Shown in pieces: positions 23,801 through 37,476 of a DNA stretch of 64,000 nucleotides (position 1 is the first letter of the stretch; each line of letters begins with the position of its first letter). The stretch comes from Pleurodeles waltl (lineage: Eukaryota; Chordata; Amphibia; Caudata; Salamandridae): contig NW_027150009.1 of the NCBI RefSeq assembly GCF_031143425.1, positions 1-64,000 on the forward strand, read 5' to 3'. Under the pieces are notes generated by a model that searched no databases, had not been told where the DNA came from, and was given only the letters and a program-made list of their open reading frames with translations. A program made the translations under genes and the position numbers.

Positions 23801-25490
23801 GGGAGACGTGGGGGAACACTGGGTGGAAGGAAATTTGTGGCTCCTCTCAGAATCCAGAACGTTCTGCCACAGAAATGTGAGGAACATGTGTTTTGTTAGC
23901 CAAATTCTGAGGTTTGCAAAGGATTCTGGGTAACAGAACCTGGTCCGAGCCACACAAGTCACCCCATCTTGGATTCCCCTAGGTCTCTAGTTTTCAGAAA
24001 TGCACAGGTTTGGTAGGTTTCCCTAGGTGGCGGCTGAGCTACAGGCCAAAATCTACAGGTAGGCACTTTGCAAAAAACACCTCTGTTTTCCTTCAAAAAT
24101 TTGGATGTGTCCACGTTGGGCTTTGGGGAGTTTCCTGTCGCGGGCGCTAGGCCTACCCACACAAGTGAGGTATCAGTTTTATCGGGAGATGTGGGGGAAC
24201 GCTGGGTGGAAGGAAATTTGTGGCTCCTCTCAGATTCCAGGACTTTCTGCCACAGAAATGTGAGGAACAAGTGTTTTTTTAGCCAAATTTTGAGGTTTGC
24301 AAAGGATTCTGGGTAACAGAACCTGGTCCGAGCCACACAAGTCACCCCATCTAGGATTCCCCTAGGTCTCTAGTTTTCAGAAATGCACAGGTTTGGTAGG
24401 TTTCCCTAGGTGGCAGCTGAGCTACAAGCCAAAATCTACAGGTAGGCACTTTGCAAAAAACACCTCTGTTTTCCTTCAAAAATTTGGATATGTCCACGTT
24501 GCGCTTTGGGGCGTTTCCTGTCGCGGGCGCTAGGCCTACCCACACAAGTGAGGTATCATTTTTATCGGGAGACGTGGGGGAACGCTGGGTGGAAGGAAAT
24601 TTGTGGCTCCTCTCAGATTCCAGAACTTTCTGCCACAGAAATGTGAGGAACATGTGTTTTTTTAGCCAAATTTTGAGGTTTGCAAAGGGTTCTGGGTAAC
24701 AGAACCTGGTCCGAGCCACACAAGTCACCCCATCTTGGATTCCCCTAGGTCTCTAGTTTTCAGAAATGCACAGGTTTGGTAGGTTTCCCTAGGTGGCGGC
24801 TGAGCTACAAGCCAAAATCTACAGGTAGGCACTTTGCAAAAAACACCTCTGTTTTCCTTCAAACATTTGGATGTGTCCACGTTGCGCTTTGGGGCGTTTC
24901 CTGTCGCGGGCGCTAAGCCTACCCACACAAGTGTGGTATCATTTTTATCGGGAGACGTGGGGGAACGCTGGGTGGAAGGAAATTTGTGGCTCCTCTCAGA
25001 TTCCAGAACGTTCTGCCACAGAAATGAGAGGAACATATGTTTTTTTAGCCAAATTCTGAGGTTTGCAAAGGATTCTGGGTAACAGAACCTGGTCCGAGCC
25101 ACACAAGTCACCCCATCTTGGATTCCCCTAGGTCTCTAGTTTTCAGAAATGCACAGGTTTGGTAGGTTTCCCTAGGTGGCGGCTGAGCTACAGGCCAAAA
25201 TCTACAGGTAGGCACTTTGCAAAAAACACCTCTGTTTTCCTTAAAAAATTTGGATGTGTCCACGTTGCGCTTTGGGGCGTTTCCTGTCGCGGGCGCTAGG
25301 CCTACCCACACAAGTGAGGTCTCAGTTTTATCGGGAGATGTGGGGGAACGCTGGGTGGAAGGAAATTTGTGGCTCCTCTCAGATTCCAGAACTTTCTGCC
25401 ACAGAAATGTGAGGAACGTGTGTTTTTTTAGCCAAATTTTGAGGTTTGCAAAGGATTCTGGGTAACAGAACCTGGTCCGAGCCACACAAG
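17831..25490 (+). repeat. Higher-order unit, copy B: units 47-66 (20 monomers, 7660 bp)
   Basis: This is the tandem copy of units 29-46, with two monomers (53 and 59) that copy A lacks. Units 49-53 form a complete five-monomer series (GGCGGGTGAGC first, GCACAGGATTGG last). It is repeated as 54-57 with one monomer removed by the hybrid unit 57. Unit 51 has a private GAGCCTCACAAG. Unit 66 at the end (GTCTCAG, GAACGTGTG) has no counterpart in copy A. Confidence 0.87.
21661..22043 (+). repeat. Hybrid monomer, unit 57 (52-type left, 38/53-type right)
   Basis: The left part has ACAGGCC, GGCTGTG and GGGGCATTTCC as in unit 52. The right part has GAACACTGG, CTCCTGTCAGAATCC and TTTATCCAAAT as in unit 38. 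The switch lies between 21832 and 21903. It removes a different monomer junction from that removed by unit 37 in copy A. Confidence 0.8.
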
Positions 25491-25873
25491 TCACCCCATC
25501 TTGGATTCCCCTAGGTCTCTAGTTTTCAGAAATGCACAGGTTTGGTAGGTTTCCCTAGGTGGCGGCTGAGCTACAAGCCAAAATCTACAGGTAGGCACTT
25601 TGCAAAAAACACCTCTGTTTTCCTTCAAAAATTTGGATGTGTCCACGTTGCGCTTTGGGGCGTTTCCTGTCGCGGGCGCTAGGCCTACCCACACAAGTGA
25701 GGTATCAGTTTTATCGGGAGATGTGGGGGAACGCTGGGTGGAAGCAAATTTGTGGCTCCTCTCAGATTCCAGAACTTTCTGCCACAGAAATGTGAGGAAC
25801 ATGTGTTTTTTAAGCCAAATTTTGAGGTTTGCAAAGGATTCTGGGTAACAGAACCTGGTCCGAGCCACACAAG
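25491..25873 (+). repeat. Unit 67, start of the copy of units 8-20
   Basis: GAAGCAAATTTG with GTTTTTTAAGCC matches unit 8 and also units 88 and 110. It lies directly before the 29-monomer block and begins the stretch that matches 2889-7871. Confidence 0.85.
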
Positions 25874-28800
25874 TCACCCCATCTTGGATTCCCCTAGGTC
25901 TCTAGTTTTCAGAAATGCACAGGTTTGGTAGGTTTCCCTAGGTGGCGGCTGAGCTACAGTCCAAAATCTACAGGTAGGCACTTTGCAAAAAACACCTCTG
26001 TTTTCCTTCAAAAATTTGGATGTGTCCACGTTGCGCTTTGGGGCATTTCCTGTTGCGGGGCGCTAGGCCAACCCACACAAGTGAGGTATAATTTTTATAG
26101 GGAGACGTGGGGGAACGCTGGGTGGAAGGAAATTTGTGGCTCCTCTCAGATTCCAGAACTTTCTGCCACAGAAATGTGAGGAACGTGTGTTTTTTTAGCC
26201 AAATTTTGAGGTTTGCAAAGGATTCTGGGTAACAGAACCTGGTCCGAGCCACACAAGTCACCCCATCTTGGATTCCCCTAGGTCTCTAGTTTTCAGAAAT
26301 GCACAGGTTTGGTAGGTTTCCCTAGGTGGCGGCTGAGCTACAAGCCAAAATCTACAGGTAGGCACTTTGCAAAAAACACCTCTGTTTTCCTTCAAAAATT
26401 TGGATGTGTCCACGTTGCGCTTTGGGGCGTTTCCTGTCGCGGGCGCTAGGCCTACCCACACAAGTGAGGTATCATTTTTATCGGGAGACGTGGGGGAACG
26501 CTGGGTGGAAGGAAATTTGTGGCTCCTCTCAGATTCCAGAACTTTCTGCCACAGAAATGTGAGGAACATGTGTTTTTTTAGCCAAATTTTGAGGTTTGCA
26601 AAGGATTCTGGGTAACAGAACCTGGTCCGAGCCACACAAGTCACCCCATCTTGGATTCCCCTAGGTCTCTAGTTTTCAGAAATGCACAGGTTTGGTAGGT
26701 TTCCCTAGGTGGCGGCTGAGCTACAAGCCAAAATCTACAGGTAGGCACTTTGCAAAAAACACCTCTGTTTTCCTTCAAAAATTTGGATGTGTCCACGTTG
26801 CGCTTTGGGGCGTTTCCTGTCACGGGCGCTAGGCCTACCCACACAAGTGAGGTATCATTTTTATCGGGAGACGTGGGGGAACGCTGGGTGGAAGGAAATT
26901 TGTGGGTCCTCTCAGATTCCAGAACGTTCTGCCACAGAAATGTGAGGAACATGTGTTTTGTTAGCCAAATTCTGAGGTTTGCAAAGGATTCTGGGTAACA
27001 GAACCTGGTCCGAGCCACACAAGTCACCCCATCTTGGATTCCCCTAGGTCTCTAGTTTTCAGAAATGCACAGGTTTGGTAGGTTTCCCTAGGTGGCGGCT
27101 GAGCTACAGGCCAAAATCTACAGGTAGGCACTTTGCAAAAAACACCTCTGTTTTCCTTCAAAAATTTGGATGTGTCCACGTTGGGCTTTGGGGAGTTTCC
27201 TGTCGCGGGCGCTAGGCCTACCCACACAAGTGAGGTATCAGTTTTATCGGGAGATGTGGGGGAACGCTGGGTGGAAGGAAATTTGTGGCTCCTCTCAGAT
27301 TCCAGGACTTTCTGCCACAGAAATGTGAGGAACAAGTGTTTTTTTAGCCAAATTTTGAGGTTTGCAAAGGATTCTGGGTAACAGAACCTGGTCCGAGCCA
27401 CACAAGTCACCCCATCTAGGATTCCCCTAGGTCTCTAGTTTTCAGAAATGCTCAGGTTTGGTAGGTTTCCCTAGGTGGCAGCTGAGCTACAAGCCAAAAT
27501 CTACAGGTAGGCACTTTGCAAAAAACACCTCTGTTTTCCTTCAAAAATTTGGATATGTCCACGTTGCGCTTTGGGGCGTTTCTTGTCGCGGGCGCTAGTC
27601 CTACCCACACAAGTGAGGTATCATTTTTATCGGGAGACGTGGGGGAACGCTGGGTGGAAGGAAATTTGTGGCTCCTCTCAGATTCCAGAACTTTCTGCCA
27701 CAGAAATGTGAGGAACATGTGTTTTTTTAGCCAAATTTTGAGGTTTGCAAAGGGTTCTGGGTAACAGAACCTGGTCCGAGCCACACAAGTCACCCCATCT
27801 TGGATTCCCCTAGGTCTCTAGTTTTCAGAAATGCACAGGTTTGGTAGGTTTCCCTAGGTGGCGGCTGAGCTACAAGCCAAAATCTACAGGTAGCCACTTT
27901 TCAAAAAACACCTCTGTTTTCCTTCAAACATTTGGATGTGTCCACGTTGCGCTTTGGGGCGTTTCCTGTCGCGGGCGCTAAGCCTACCCACACAAGTGTG
28001 GTATCATTTTTATCGGGAGACGTGGGGGAACGCTGGGTGGAAGGAAATTTGTGGCTCCTCTCAGATTCCAGAACGTTCTGCCACAGAAATGAGAGGAACA
28101 TATGTTTTTTTAGCCAAATTCTGAGGTTTGCAAAGGATTCTGGGTAACAGAACCTGGTCCGAGCCACACAAGTCACCCCATCTTGGATTCCCCTAGGTCT
28201 CTAGTTTTCAGAAATGCACAGGTTTGGTAGGTTTCCCTAGGTGGCGGCTGAGCTACAGGCCAAAATCTACAGGTAGGCACTTTGCAAAAAACACCTCTGT
28301 TTTCCTTAAAAAATTTGGCTGTGTCCACGTTGCGCTTTGGGGCATTTCCTGTTGCGGGCGCTAGGCCTACCCACACAAGTGAGGTATCATTTTTATCGGG
28401 AGACGTGGGGGAACACTGGGTGGAAGGAAATTTGTGGCTCCTCTCAGAATCCAGAACTTTCTGCCACAGAAATGTGAGGAACATGTGTTTTTTTAGCCAA
28501 ATTTTGAGGTTTGCAAAGGATTCTGGGTAACAGAACCTGGTCCGAGCCACACAAGTCACCCCATCTTGGATTCCACTAGGTCTCTAGTTTTCAGAAATGC
28601 ACAGGTTTGGTAGGTTTCCCTAGGTGGCGGCTGAGCTACAAGCCAAAATCTACAGGTAGGCACTTTGCAAAAAACACCTGTTTTCCTTCAAAACTTTGGA
28701 TGTGTCCACGTTGCGCTTTGGGGCGTTTCCTGTCGCGGGCGCTAGGCCTACCCACACAAGTGAGGTCTCAGTTTTATCGGGAGATGTGGGGGAACGCTGG

Positions 28801-31800
28801 GTGGAAGGAAATTTGTGGCTCCTCTCAGATTCCAGAACTTTCTGCCACAGAAATGTGAGGAACAAGTTTTTTTTTAGCCAAATTTTGAGGTTTGCAAAGG
28901 ATTCTGGGTAACAGAACCTGGTCCGAGCCACACAAGTCACCTCATCTTGGATTCCCCTAGGTCTCTAGTTTTTAGAAATGCACAGGTTTGGTAGGTTTCC
29001 CTAGGTGGCAGCTGAGCTACAAGCCAAAATCTACAGGTAGGCACTTTGCAAAAAACACCTCTGTTTTCCTTCAAAAATTTGTATATGTCCACGTTGCGCT
29101 TTGGGGCGTTTCCTGTCGCGGGCGCTAGGCCTACCCACACAAGTGAGGTATCATTTTTATCGGGAGACGTGGGGGAACGCTGGGTGGAAGGAAATTTGTG
29201 GCTCCTCTCAGATTCCAGAACTTTCTGCCACAGAAATGTGAGGAACAAGTGTTTTTTTAGCCAAATTTTGAGGTTTGCAAAGGATTCTGGGTAACAGAAC
29301 CTGGTCCGAGCCACACAGGTCACCCCATCTTGGATTCCCCTAGGTCTCTAGTTTTCAGAAATGTACAGGTTTGGTAGGTTTCCCTAGGTGGCGGCTGAGC
29401 TACAAGCCAAAATCTACAGGTAGGCACTTTGCAAAAAACACCTCTGTTTTCCTTCAAAAATTTGGATGTGTCCACGTTGCGCTTTGGGGCGTTTCCTGTC
29501 GCGGGCGCTAGGCCTACCCACACAAGTGAGGTATCAGTTTTATCGGGAGATGTGGGGGAACGCTGGGTGAAAGCAAATTTGTGGCTCCTCTCAGATTCCA
29601 GAACTTTCTGCCACAGAAATGAGAGGAACATGTGTTTTTTTAGCCAAATTTTGAGGTTTGCAATGGATTCTGGGTAACAGAACCTGGTCAGAGCCACACA
29701 AGTCACCCCATCTTGGATTCCCCTAGGTCTCTAGTTTTCAGAAATGCACAGGTTTGGTAGGTTTCCCTAGGTGGCGGCTGAGCTACAAGCCAAAATCTAC
29801 AGGTAGGCACTTTGCAAAAAACACCTCTGTTTTCCTTAAAAAATTTGGATGTGTCCACGTTGCGCTTTGGGGCGTTTCCTGTCGCGGGCGCTAGGCCTAC
29901 CCACACAAGTGAGGTCTCAGTTTTATCGGGAGATGTGGGGGAACGCTGGGTGGAAGGAAATTTGTGGCTCCTCTCAGATTCCAGAACTTTCTGCCACAGA
30001 AATGTGAGGAACAAGTGTTTTTTTAGCCAAATTTTGAGGTTTGCAAAGGATTCTGGGTAACAGAACCTGGTCCGAGCCACACAAGTCACCTCATCTTGGA
30101 TTCCCCTAGGTCTCTAGTTTTTAGAAATGCACAGGTTTGGTAGGTTTCCCTAGGTGGCGGCTGAGCTACAAGCCAAAATCTACAGGTAGGCACTTTGCAA
30201 AAAACACCTCTGTTTTCCTTAAAAAATTTGGATGTGTCCACGTTGCGCTTTGGGGCGTTTCCTGTCGCGGGCGCTAAGCCTACCCACACAAGTGTGGTAT
30301 CATTTTTATCGGGAGACGTGGGGGAACGCTGGGTGGAAGGAAATTTGTGGCTCCTCTCAGATTCCAGAACGTTCTGCCACAGAAATGAGAGGAACATATG
30401 TTTTTTTAGCCAAATTCTGAGGTTTGCAAAGGATTCTGGGTAACAGAACCTGGTCCGAGCCACACAAGTCACCCCATCTTGGATTCCCCTAGGTCTCTAG
30501 TTTTCAGAAATGCACAGGTTTGGTAGGTTTCCCTAGGTGGCGGCTGAGCTACAGGCCAAAATCTACAGGTAGGCACTTTGCAAAAAAACACCTCTGTTTT
30601 CCTTCAAAAATTTGGCTGTGTCCACGTTGCGCTTTGGGGCATTTCCTGTCGCGGGCGCTTGGCCTACCCACACAAGTGAGGTATCATTTTTATCGGGAGA
30701 CGTGGGGGAACGCTGGGTGGAAGGAAATTTGTGGCTCCTCTCAGATTCCAGAACTTTCTGCCACAGAAATTTGAGGAACATGTGTTTTTTTAGCCAAATT
30801 TTGAGGTTTGCAAAGGGTTCTGGGTAACAGAACCTGGTCCGAGCCACACAAGTCACCCCATCTTGGATTCCCCTAGGTCTCTAGTTTTTAGAAATGCACA
30901 GGATTGGTAGGTTTCCCTAGGTGGCGGCTGGGCTACAAGCCAAAATCTACAGGTAGGCACTTTGCAAAAAACACCTCTGTTTTCCTTCAAAAATTTGGAT
31001 GTGTCCACGTTGCGCTTTGGGGCGTTTCCTGTCGGGGGCGCTAGGCCTACCCACACAAGTGAGGTATCATTTTTATCGGGAGACGTGGGGGAACACTGGG
31101 TGGAAGGAAATTTGTGGCTCCTCTCAGAATCCAGAACTTTCTGCCACAGAAATGTGAGGAACATGTGTTTTTTTAGCCAAATTTTGAGGTTTGCAAAGGA
31201 TTCTGGGTAACAGAACCTGGTCCGAGCCACACAAGTCACCCCATCTTGGATTCCACTAGGTCTCTAGTTTTCAGAAATGCACAGGTTTGGTAGGTTTCCC
31301 TAGGTGGCGGCTGAGCTACAAGCCAAAATCTACAGGTAGGCACTTTGCAAAAAACACCTCTGTTTTCCTTAAAAAATTTGGATGTGTCCACGTTGCGCTT
31401 TGGGGCGTTTCCTGTCGCGGGCGCTAAGCCTACCCACACAAGTGAGGTCTCAGTTTTATCGGGAGATGTGGGGGAACGCTGGGTGGAAGGAAATTTGTGG
31501 CTCCTCTCAGATTCCAGAACTTTCTGCCACAGAAATGTGAGGAACAAGTGTTTTTTTAGCCAAATTTTGAGGTTTGCAAAGGATTCTGGGTAACAGAACC
31601 TGGTCCGAGCCACACAAGTCACCTCATCTTGGATTCCCCTAGGTCTCTAGTTTTTAGAAATGCACAGGTTTGGTAGGTTTCCCTAGGTGGCGGCTGAGCT
31701 ACAAGCCAAAATCTACAGGTAGGCACTTTGCAAAAAACACCTCTGTTTTCCTTAAAAAATTTGGATGTGTCCACGTTGCGCTTTGGGGCGTTTCCTGTCG

Positions 31801-34800
31801 CGGGCGCTAAGCCTACCCACACAAGTGTGGTATCATTTTTATCGGGAGACGTGGGGGAACGCTGGGTGGAAGGAAATTTGTGGCTCCTCTCAGATTCCAG
31901 AACGTTCTGCCACAGAAATGAGAGGAACATATGTTTTTTTAGCCAAATTCTGAGGTTTGCAAAGGATTCTGGGTAACAGAACCTGGTCCGAGCCACACAA
32001 GTCACCCCATCTTGGATTCCCCTAGGTCTCTAGTTTTCAGAAATGCACAGGTTTGGTAGGTTTCCCTAGGTGGCGGCTGAGCTACAGGCCAAAATCTACA
32101 GGTAGGCACTTTGCAAAAAACACCTCTGTTTTCCTTCAAAAATTTGGCTGTGTCCACGTTGCGCTTTGGGGCATTTCCTGTCGCGGGCGCTTGGCCTACC
32201 CACACAAGTGAGGTATCATTTTTATCGGGAGACGTGGGGGAACGCTGGGTGGAAGGAAATTTGTGGCTCCTCTCAGATTCCAGAACTTTCTGCCACAGAA
32301 ATTTGAGGAACATGTGTTTTTTTAGCCAAATTTTGAGGTTTGCAAAGGGTTCTGGGTAACAGAACCTGGTCCGAGCCACACAAGTCACCCCATCTTGGAT
32401 TCCCCTAGGTCTCTAGTTTTTAGAAATGCACAGGATTGGTAGGTTTCCCTAGGTGGCGGCTGGGCTACAAGCCAAAATCTACAGGTAGGCACTTTGCAAA
32501 AAACACCTCTGTTTTCCTTCAAAAATTTGGATGTGTCCACGTTGCGCTTTGGGGCGTTTCCTGTCGGGGGCGCTAGGCCTACCCACACAAGTGAGGTATC
32601 ATTTTTATCGGGAGACGTGGGGGAACACTGGGTGGAAGGAAATTTGTGGCTCCTCTCAGAATCCAGAACTTTCTGCCACAGAAATGTGAGGAACATGTGT
32701 TTTTTTAGCCAAATTTTGAGGTTTGCAAAGGATTCTGGGTAACAGAACCTGGTCCGAGCCACACAAGTCACCCCATCTTGGATTCCACTAGGTCTCTAGT
32801 TTTCAGAAATGCACAGGTTTGGTAGGTTTCCCTAGGTGGCGGCTGAGCTACAAGCCAAAATCTACAGGTAGGCACTTTGCAAAAAACACCTCTGTTTTCC
32901 TTCAAAAATTTGGATGTGTCCACGTTGCGCTTTGGGGCGTTTCCTGTCGCGGGCGCTAGACCTACCCACACAAGTGAGGTCTCAGTTTTATCGGGAGATG
33001 TGGGGGAACGCTGGGTGGAAGGAAATTTGTGGCTCCTCTCAGATTCCAGAACTTTCTGCCACAGAAATGTGAGGAACAAGTGTTTTTTTAGCCAAATTTT
33101 GAGGTTTGCAAAGGATTCTGGGTAACAGAACCTGGTCCGAGCCACACAAGTCACCTCATCTTGGATTCCCCTAGGTCTCTAGTTTTTAGAAATGCACAGG
33201 TTTGGTAGGTTTCCCTAGGTGGCAGCTGAGCTACAAGCCAAAATCTACAGGTGGGCACTTTGCAAAAAACACCTCTGTTTTCCTTCAAAAATTTGGATAT
33301 GTCCACGTTGCGCTTTGGGGCGTTTCCTGTCGCGGGCGCTAGGCCTACCCACACAAGTGAGGTATCATTTTTATCGGGAGACGTGGGGGAACGCTGGGTG
33401 GAAGGAAATTTGTGGCTCCTCTCAGATTCCAGAACTTTCTGCCACAGAAATGTGAGGAAAAAGTGTTTTTTTAGCCAAATTTTGAGGTTTGCAAAGGATT
33501 CTGGGTAACAGAACCTGGTCCGAGCCACACAAGTCACCCCATCTTGGATTCCCCTAGGTCTCTAGTTTTCAGAAATGCACAGGTTTGGTAGGTTTCCCTA
33601 GGTGGCGGCTGAGCTACAAGCCAAAATCTACAGGTAGGCACTTTGCAAAAAACACCTCTGTTTTCCTTCAAAAATTTGGATGTGTCCACGTTGCGCTTTG
33701 GGGCGTTTCCTGTCGCGGGCGCTAGGCCTACCCACACAAGTGAGGTATCAGTTTTATCGGGAGATGTGGGGGAACGCTGGGTGGAAGCAAATTTGTGGCT
33801 CCTCTCAGATTCCAGAACTTTCTGCCACAGAAATGTGAGGAACATGTGTTTTTTAAGCCAAATTTTGAGGTTTGCAAAGGATTCTGGGTAACAGAACCTG
33901 GTCCGAGCCACACAAGTCACCCCATCTTGGATTCCCCTAGGTCTCTAGTTTTCAGAAATGCACAGGTTTGGTAGGTTTCCCTAGGTGGCGGCTGAGCTAC
34001 AAGCCAAAATCTACAGGTAGGCACTTTGCATAAAACACCTCTGTTTTCCTTCAAAAATTTGGATGTGTCCACGTTGCGCTTTGGGGCGTTTCCTGTCGCG
34101 GGCGCTAGGCCTACCCACACAAGTGAGGTATCATTTTTATCGGGAGACGTGGGGGAACGCTGGGTGGAAGGAAATTTGTGGCTCCTCTCAGATTCCAGAA
34201 CTTTCTGCCACAGAAATGTGAGGAACATGTGTTTTTTTAGCCAAATTTTGAGGTTTGCAAAGGATTCTGGGTAACAGAACCTGGTCCGAGCCACACAAGT
34301 CACCCCATCTTGGATTCCCCTAGGTCTCTAGTTTTCAGAAATGCACAGGTTTGGTAGGTTTCCCTAGGTGACGGCTGAGCTACAGTCCAAAATCTACAGG
34401 TAGGCACTTTGCAAAAAACACCTCTGTTTTCCTTCAAAAATTTGGATGTGTCCACGTTGCGCTTTGGGGCGTTTCCTGTCACGGGCGCTAGGCCTACCCA
34501 CACAAGTGAGGTATCATTTTTATCGGGAGACGTGGGGGAACGCTGGGTGGAAGGAAATTTGTGGGTCCTCTCAGATTCCAGAACGTTCTGCCACAGAAAT
34601 GTGAGGAACATGTGTTTTGTTAGCCACATTCTGAGGTTTGCAAAGGATTCTGGGTAACAGAACCTGGTCCGAGCCACACAAGTCACCCCATCTTGGATTC
34701 CCCTAGGTCTCTAGTTTTCAGAAATGCACAGGTTTGGTAGGTTTCCCTAGGTGGCGGCTGAGCTACAGGCCAAAATCTACAGGTAGGCACTTTGCAAAAA

Positions 34801-36980
34801 ACACCTCTGTTTTCCTTCAAAGATTTGGCTGTGTCCACGTTGTGCTTTGGGGCATTTCCTGTCGCGGGCGCTAGGCCTACCCACACAAGTGAGGTATCAT
34901 TTTTATCGGGAGACGTGGGGGAACGCTGGGTGGAAGCAAATTCGTGGCTCCTCTCAGATTCCAGAACTTTCTGCCACAGAAAAGTGAGGAACATGTGTTT
35001 TTTTAGCCAAATTTTGAGGTTTGCAATGGATTCTGGGTAACAGAACCTGGTCCGAGCCACACAAGTCACCCCATCGTGGATTCCCCTAGGTCTCTAGTTT
35101 TCAGAAATGCACAGGTTTGGTAGGTTTCCCTAGGTGGCGGCTGAGCTACAAGCCAAAATCTACAGGTAGGCACTTTGCAAAAAACCCCTCTGTTTTCCTT
35201 CAAAAATGTGGATGTGTCCACGTTGCGCTTTGGGGCGTTTCCTGTCGCGGGCGCTAGGCCTACCCACACAAGTGAGGTATAATTTTTATCGGGAGACGTG
35301 GGGGAACGCTGGGTGGAAGCAAATTTGTGGCTCCTCTCAGATTCCAGAACTTTCTGCCACAGAAATGTGAGGAACATGTGTTTTTTTAGCCAAATTTTGA
35401 GGTTTGCAAAGGATTCTGGGTAACAGAACCTGGTCCGAGCCACACAAGTCACCCCATCTTGGATTCCCCTAGGTCTCTAGTTTTCAGAAATGCACAGGTT
35501 TGGTAGGTTTCCCTAAGTGGCGGCTGAGCTACAAGCCAAAATCTACAGGTAGGCACTTTGCATAAAACACCTCTGTTTTCCTTCAAAAATTTGGATGTGT
35601 CCACGTTGCGCTTTGGGGCGTTTCCTGTCACGGGCGCTAGGCCTACCCACACAAGTGAGGTATCATTTTTATCGGGAGACGTGGGGGAACGCTGGGTGGA
35701 AGGAAATTCGTGGCTCCTCTCAGATTCCAGAACGTTCTGCCACAGAAATGTGAGGAACATGTGTTTTTTTAGCCAAATTTTGAGGTTTGCAAAGGATTCT
35801 GGGTAACAGAACCTGGTCCGAGCCACACAAGTCACCCCATCTTGGATTGCCCTAGGTCTCTAGTTTTCAGAAATGCACAGGTTTGGTAGGTTTCCCTAGG
35901 TGGCGGCTGAGCTACAGGCCAAAATCTACAGGTAGGCACTTTGCAAAAAACACCTCTGTTTTCCTTCAAAAATTTGGCTGTGTCCACGTTGCGCTTTGGG
36001 GCATTTCCTGTCGCGGGCGCTAGGCCTACCCACACAAGTGAGGTATCATTTTTATCGGGAGACGTGGGGGAACGCTGGGTGGAAGCAAATTCGTGGCTCC
36101 TCTCAGATTCCAGAACTTTCTGCCACAGAAATGTGAGGAACATGTGTTTTTTTAGCCAAATTTTGAGGTTTGCAATGGATTCTGGGTAACAGAACCTGGT
36201 CCGAGCCACACAAGTCACCCCATCGTGGATTCCCCTAGGTCTCTAGTTTTCAGAAATGCACAGGTTTGGTAGGTTTCCCTAGGTGGCGGATGAGCTACAA
36301 GCCAAAATCTACAGGTAGGCACTTTGCAAAAAAACCCTCTGTTTTCCTTCAAAAATTTGGATGTGTCCACGTTGCGCTTTGGGGCGTTTCCTGTCGCGGG
36401 CGCTAGGCCTACCCACACAAGTGAGGTATCAGTTTTATCGGGAGATGTGGGGGAACGCTGGGTGGAAGGAAATTTGTGGCTCCTCTCAGATTCCAGGACT
36501 TTCTGCCACAGAAATGTGAGGAACAAGTGTTTTTTTAGCCAAATTTTGAGGTTTGCAAAGGATTCTGGGTAACAGAACCTGGTCCGAGCCACACAAGTCA
36601 CCCCATCTAGGATTCCCCTAGGTCTCTAGTTTTCAGAAATGCACAGGTTTGGTAGGTTTCCCTAGGTGGCGGCTGAGCTACAGGCCAAAATCTACAGGGC
36701 GGCACTTTGCAAAAAACACCTCTGTTTTCCTTCAAAAATGTGGCTGTGTCCACGTTGCGCTTTGGGGCATTTCCTGTCGCGGGCGCTAGGCCTACCCACA
36801 CAAGTGAGGTATCATTTTTATCGGGAGACGTGGGGGAACGCTGGGTGGAAGGAAATTTGTGGCTCCTCTCAGATTCCAGAACTTTCTGCCACAGAAATGT
36901 GAGGAACATGTGTATTTTTAGCCAAATTTTGAGGTTTGCAAAGGGTTCTGGGTAACAGAACCTGGTCCGAGCCACACAAG
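25874..36980 (+). repeat. Higher-order unit, copy A: units 68-96 (29 monomers, 11107 bp)
   Basis: It is followed directly by copy B. Correspondence: 68-76 with 97-105, 79-81 with 106-108, 87-91 with 109-113, 92-96 with 118-122. Shared markers include TATAATTTTTATAGG (68/97), AGTCCTACC with GTTTCTTGTCG (72/101), CAAAACTTTGG (75/104), GCTTGGCC (80/107), GGTGGGCAC (87/109), GCATAAAACACC (89/111), GGTGACGGC (90/112), CTTCAAAGATTTGG (91/113) and CCTAAGTGG (93/119). It contains an internal four-monomer duplication. Confidence 0.87.
30086..33150 (+). repeat. Four-monomer tandem duplication: units 79-82 and 83-86
   Basis: The two halves (30086-31618 and 31619-33150) share rare alleles: GCTTGGCC, AAATTTGAGG, GCACAGGATTGG, GGCTGGGCTAC and GTCGGGGGCGC. 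They differ by one extra A in unit 80 (an A7 tract near 30587) and by a few changes between units 82 and 86. This is a young duplication. Copy B of the large block has only one version (106-108). Confidence 0.88.
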
Positions 36981-37382
36981 TCACCCCATCTTGGATTCCC
37001 CTAGGTCTCTAGTTTTTAGAAATGCACAGGTTTGGTAGGTTTCCCTAGGTGGCGGCTGAGCTACAAGCCAAAATCTACAGGTAGGCACTTTGCAAAAAAC
37101 ACCTCTGTTTTCCTTCAAAAATTTGGATGTGTCCACGTTGCGCTTTGGGGCATTTCCTGTTGCGGGCGCTAGGCCAACCCACACAAGTGAGGTATAATTT
37201 TTATAGGGAGACGTGGGGGAACGCTGGGTGGAAGGAAATTTGTGGCTCCTCTCAGATTCCAGAACTTTCTGCCACAGAAATGTGAGGAACGTGTGTTTTT
37301 TTAGCCAAATTTTGAGGTTTGCAAAGGATTCTGGGTAACAGAACCTGGTCCGAGCCACACAAGTCACCCCATCTTGGATTCC

Positions 37383-37432
37383 CCTAGGTCTCTAGTTTTC
37401 AGAAATGCACAGGTTTGGTAGGTTTCCCTAGG
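37383..37432. other. Pair of CCTAGG palindromes 44 bp apart
   Basis: CCTAGG (AvrII recognition) lies at 37383-37388 and 37427-37432. Both are retained in nearly all monomers read. Losses include the first site in units with CCACTAGG or CCTATGTC, and the second where CCTAAGTGG is present (units 93 and 119). Digestion of the array should give 44-bp and 339-bp pieces with longer subtype-specific bands. Confidence 0.9.
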
Positions 37433-37476
37433 TGGCGGCTGAGCTACAAGCCAAAATCTACAGGTAGGCACTTTGC

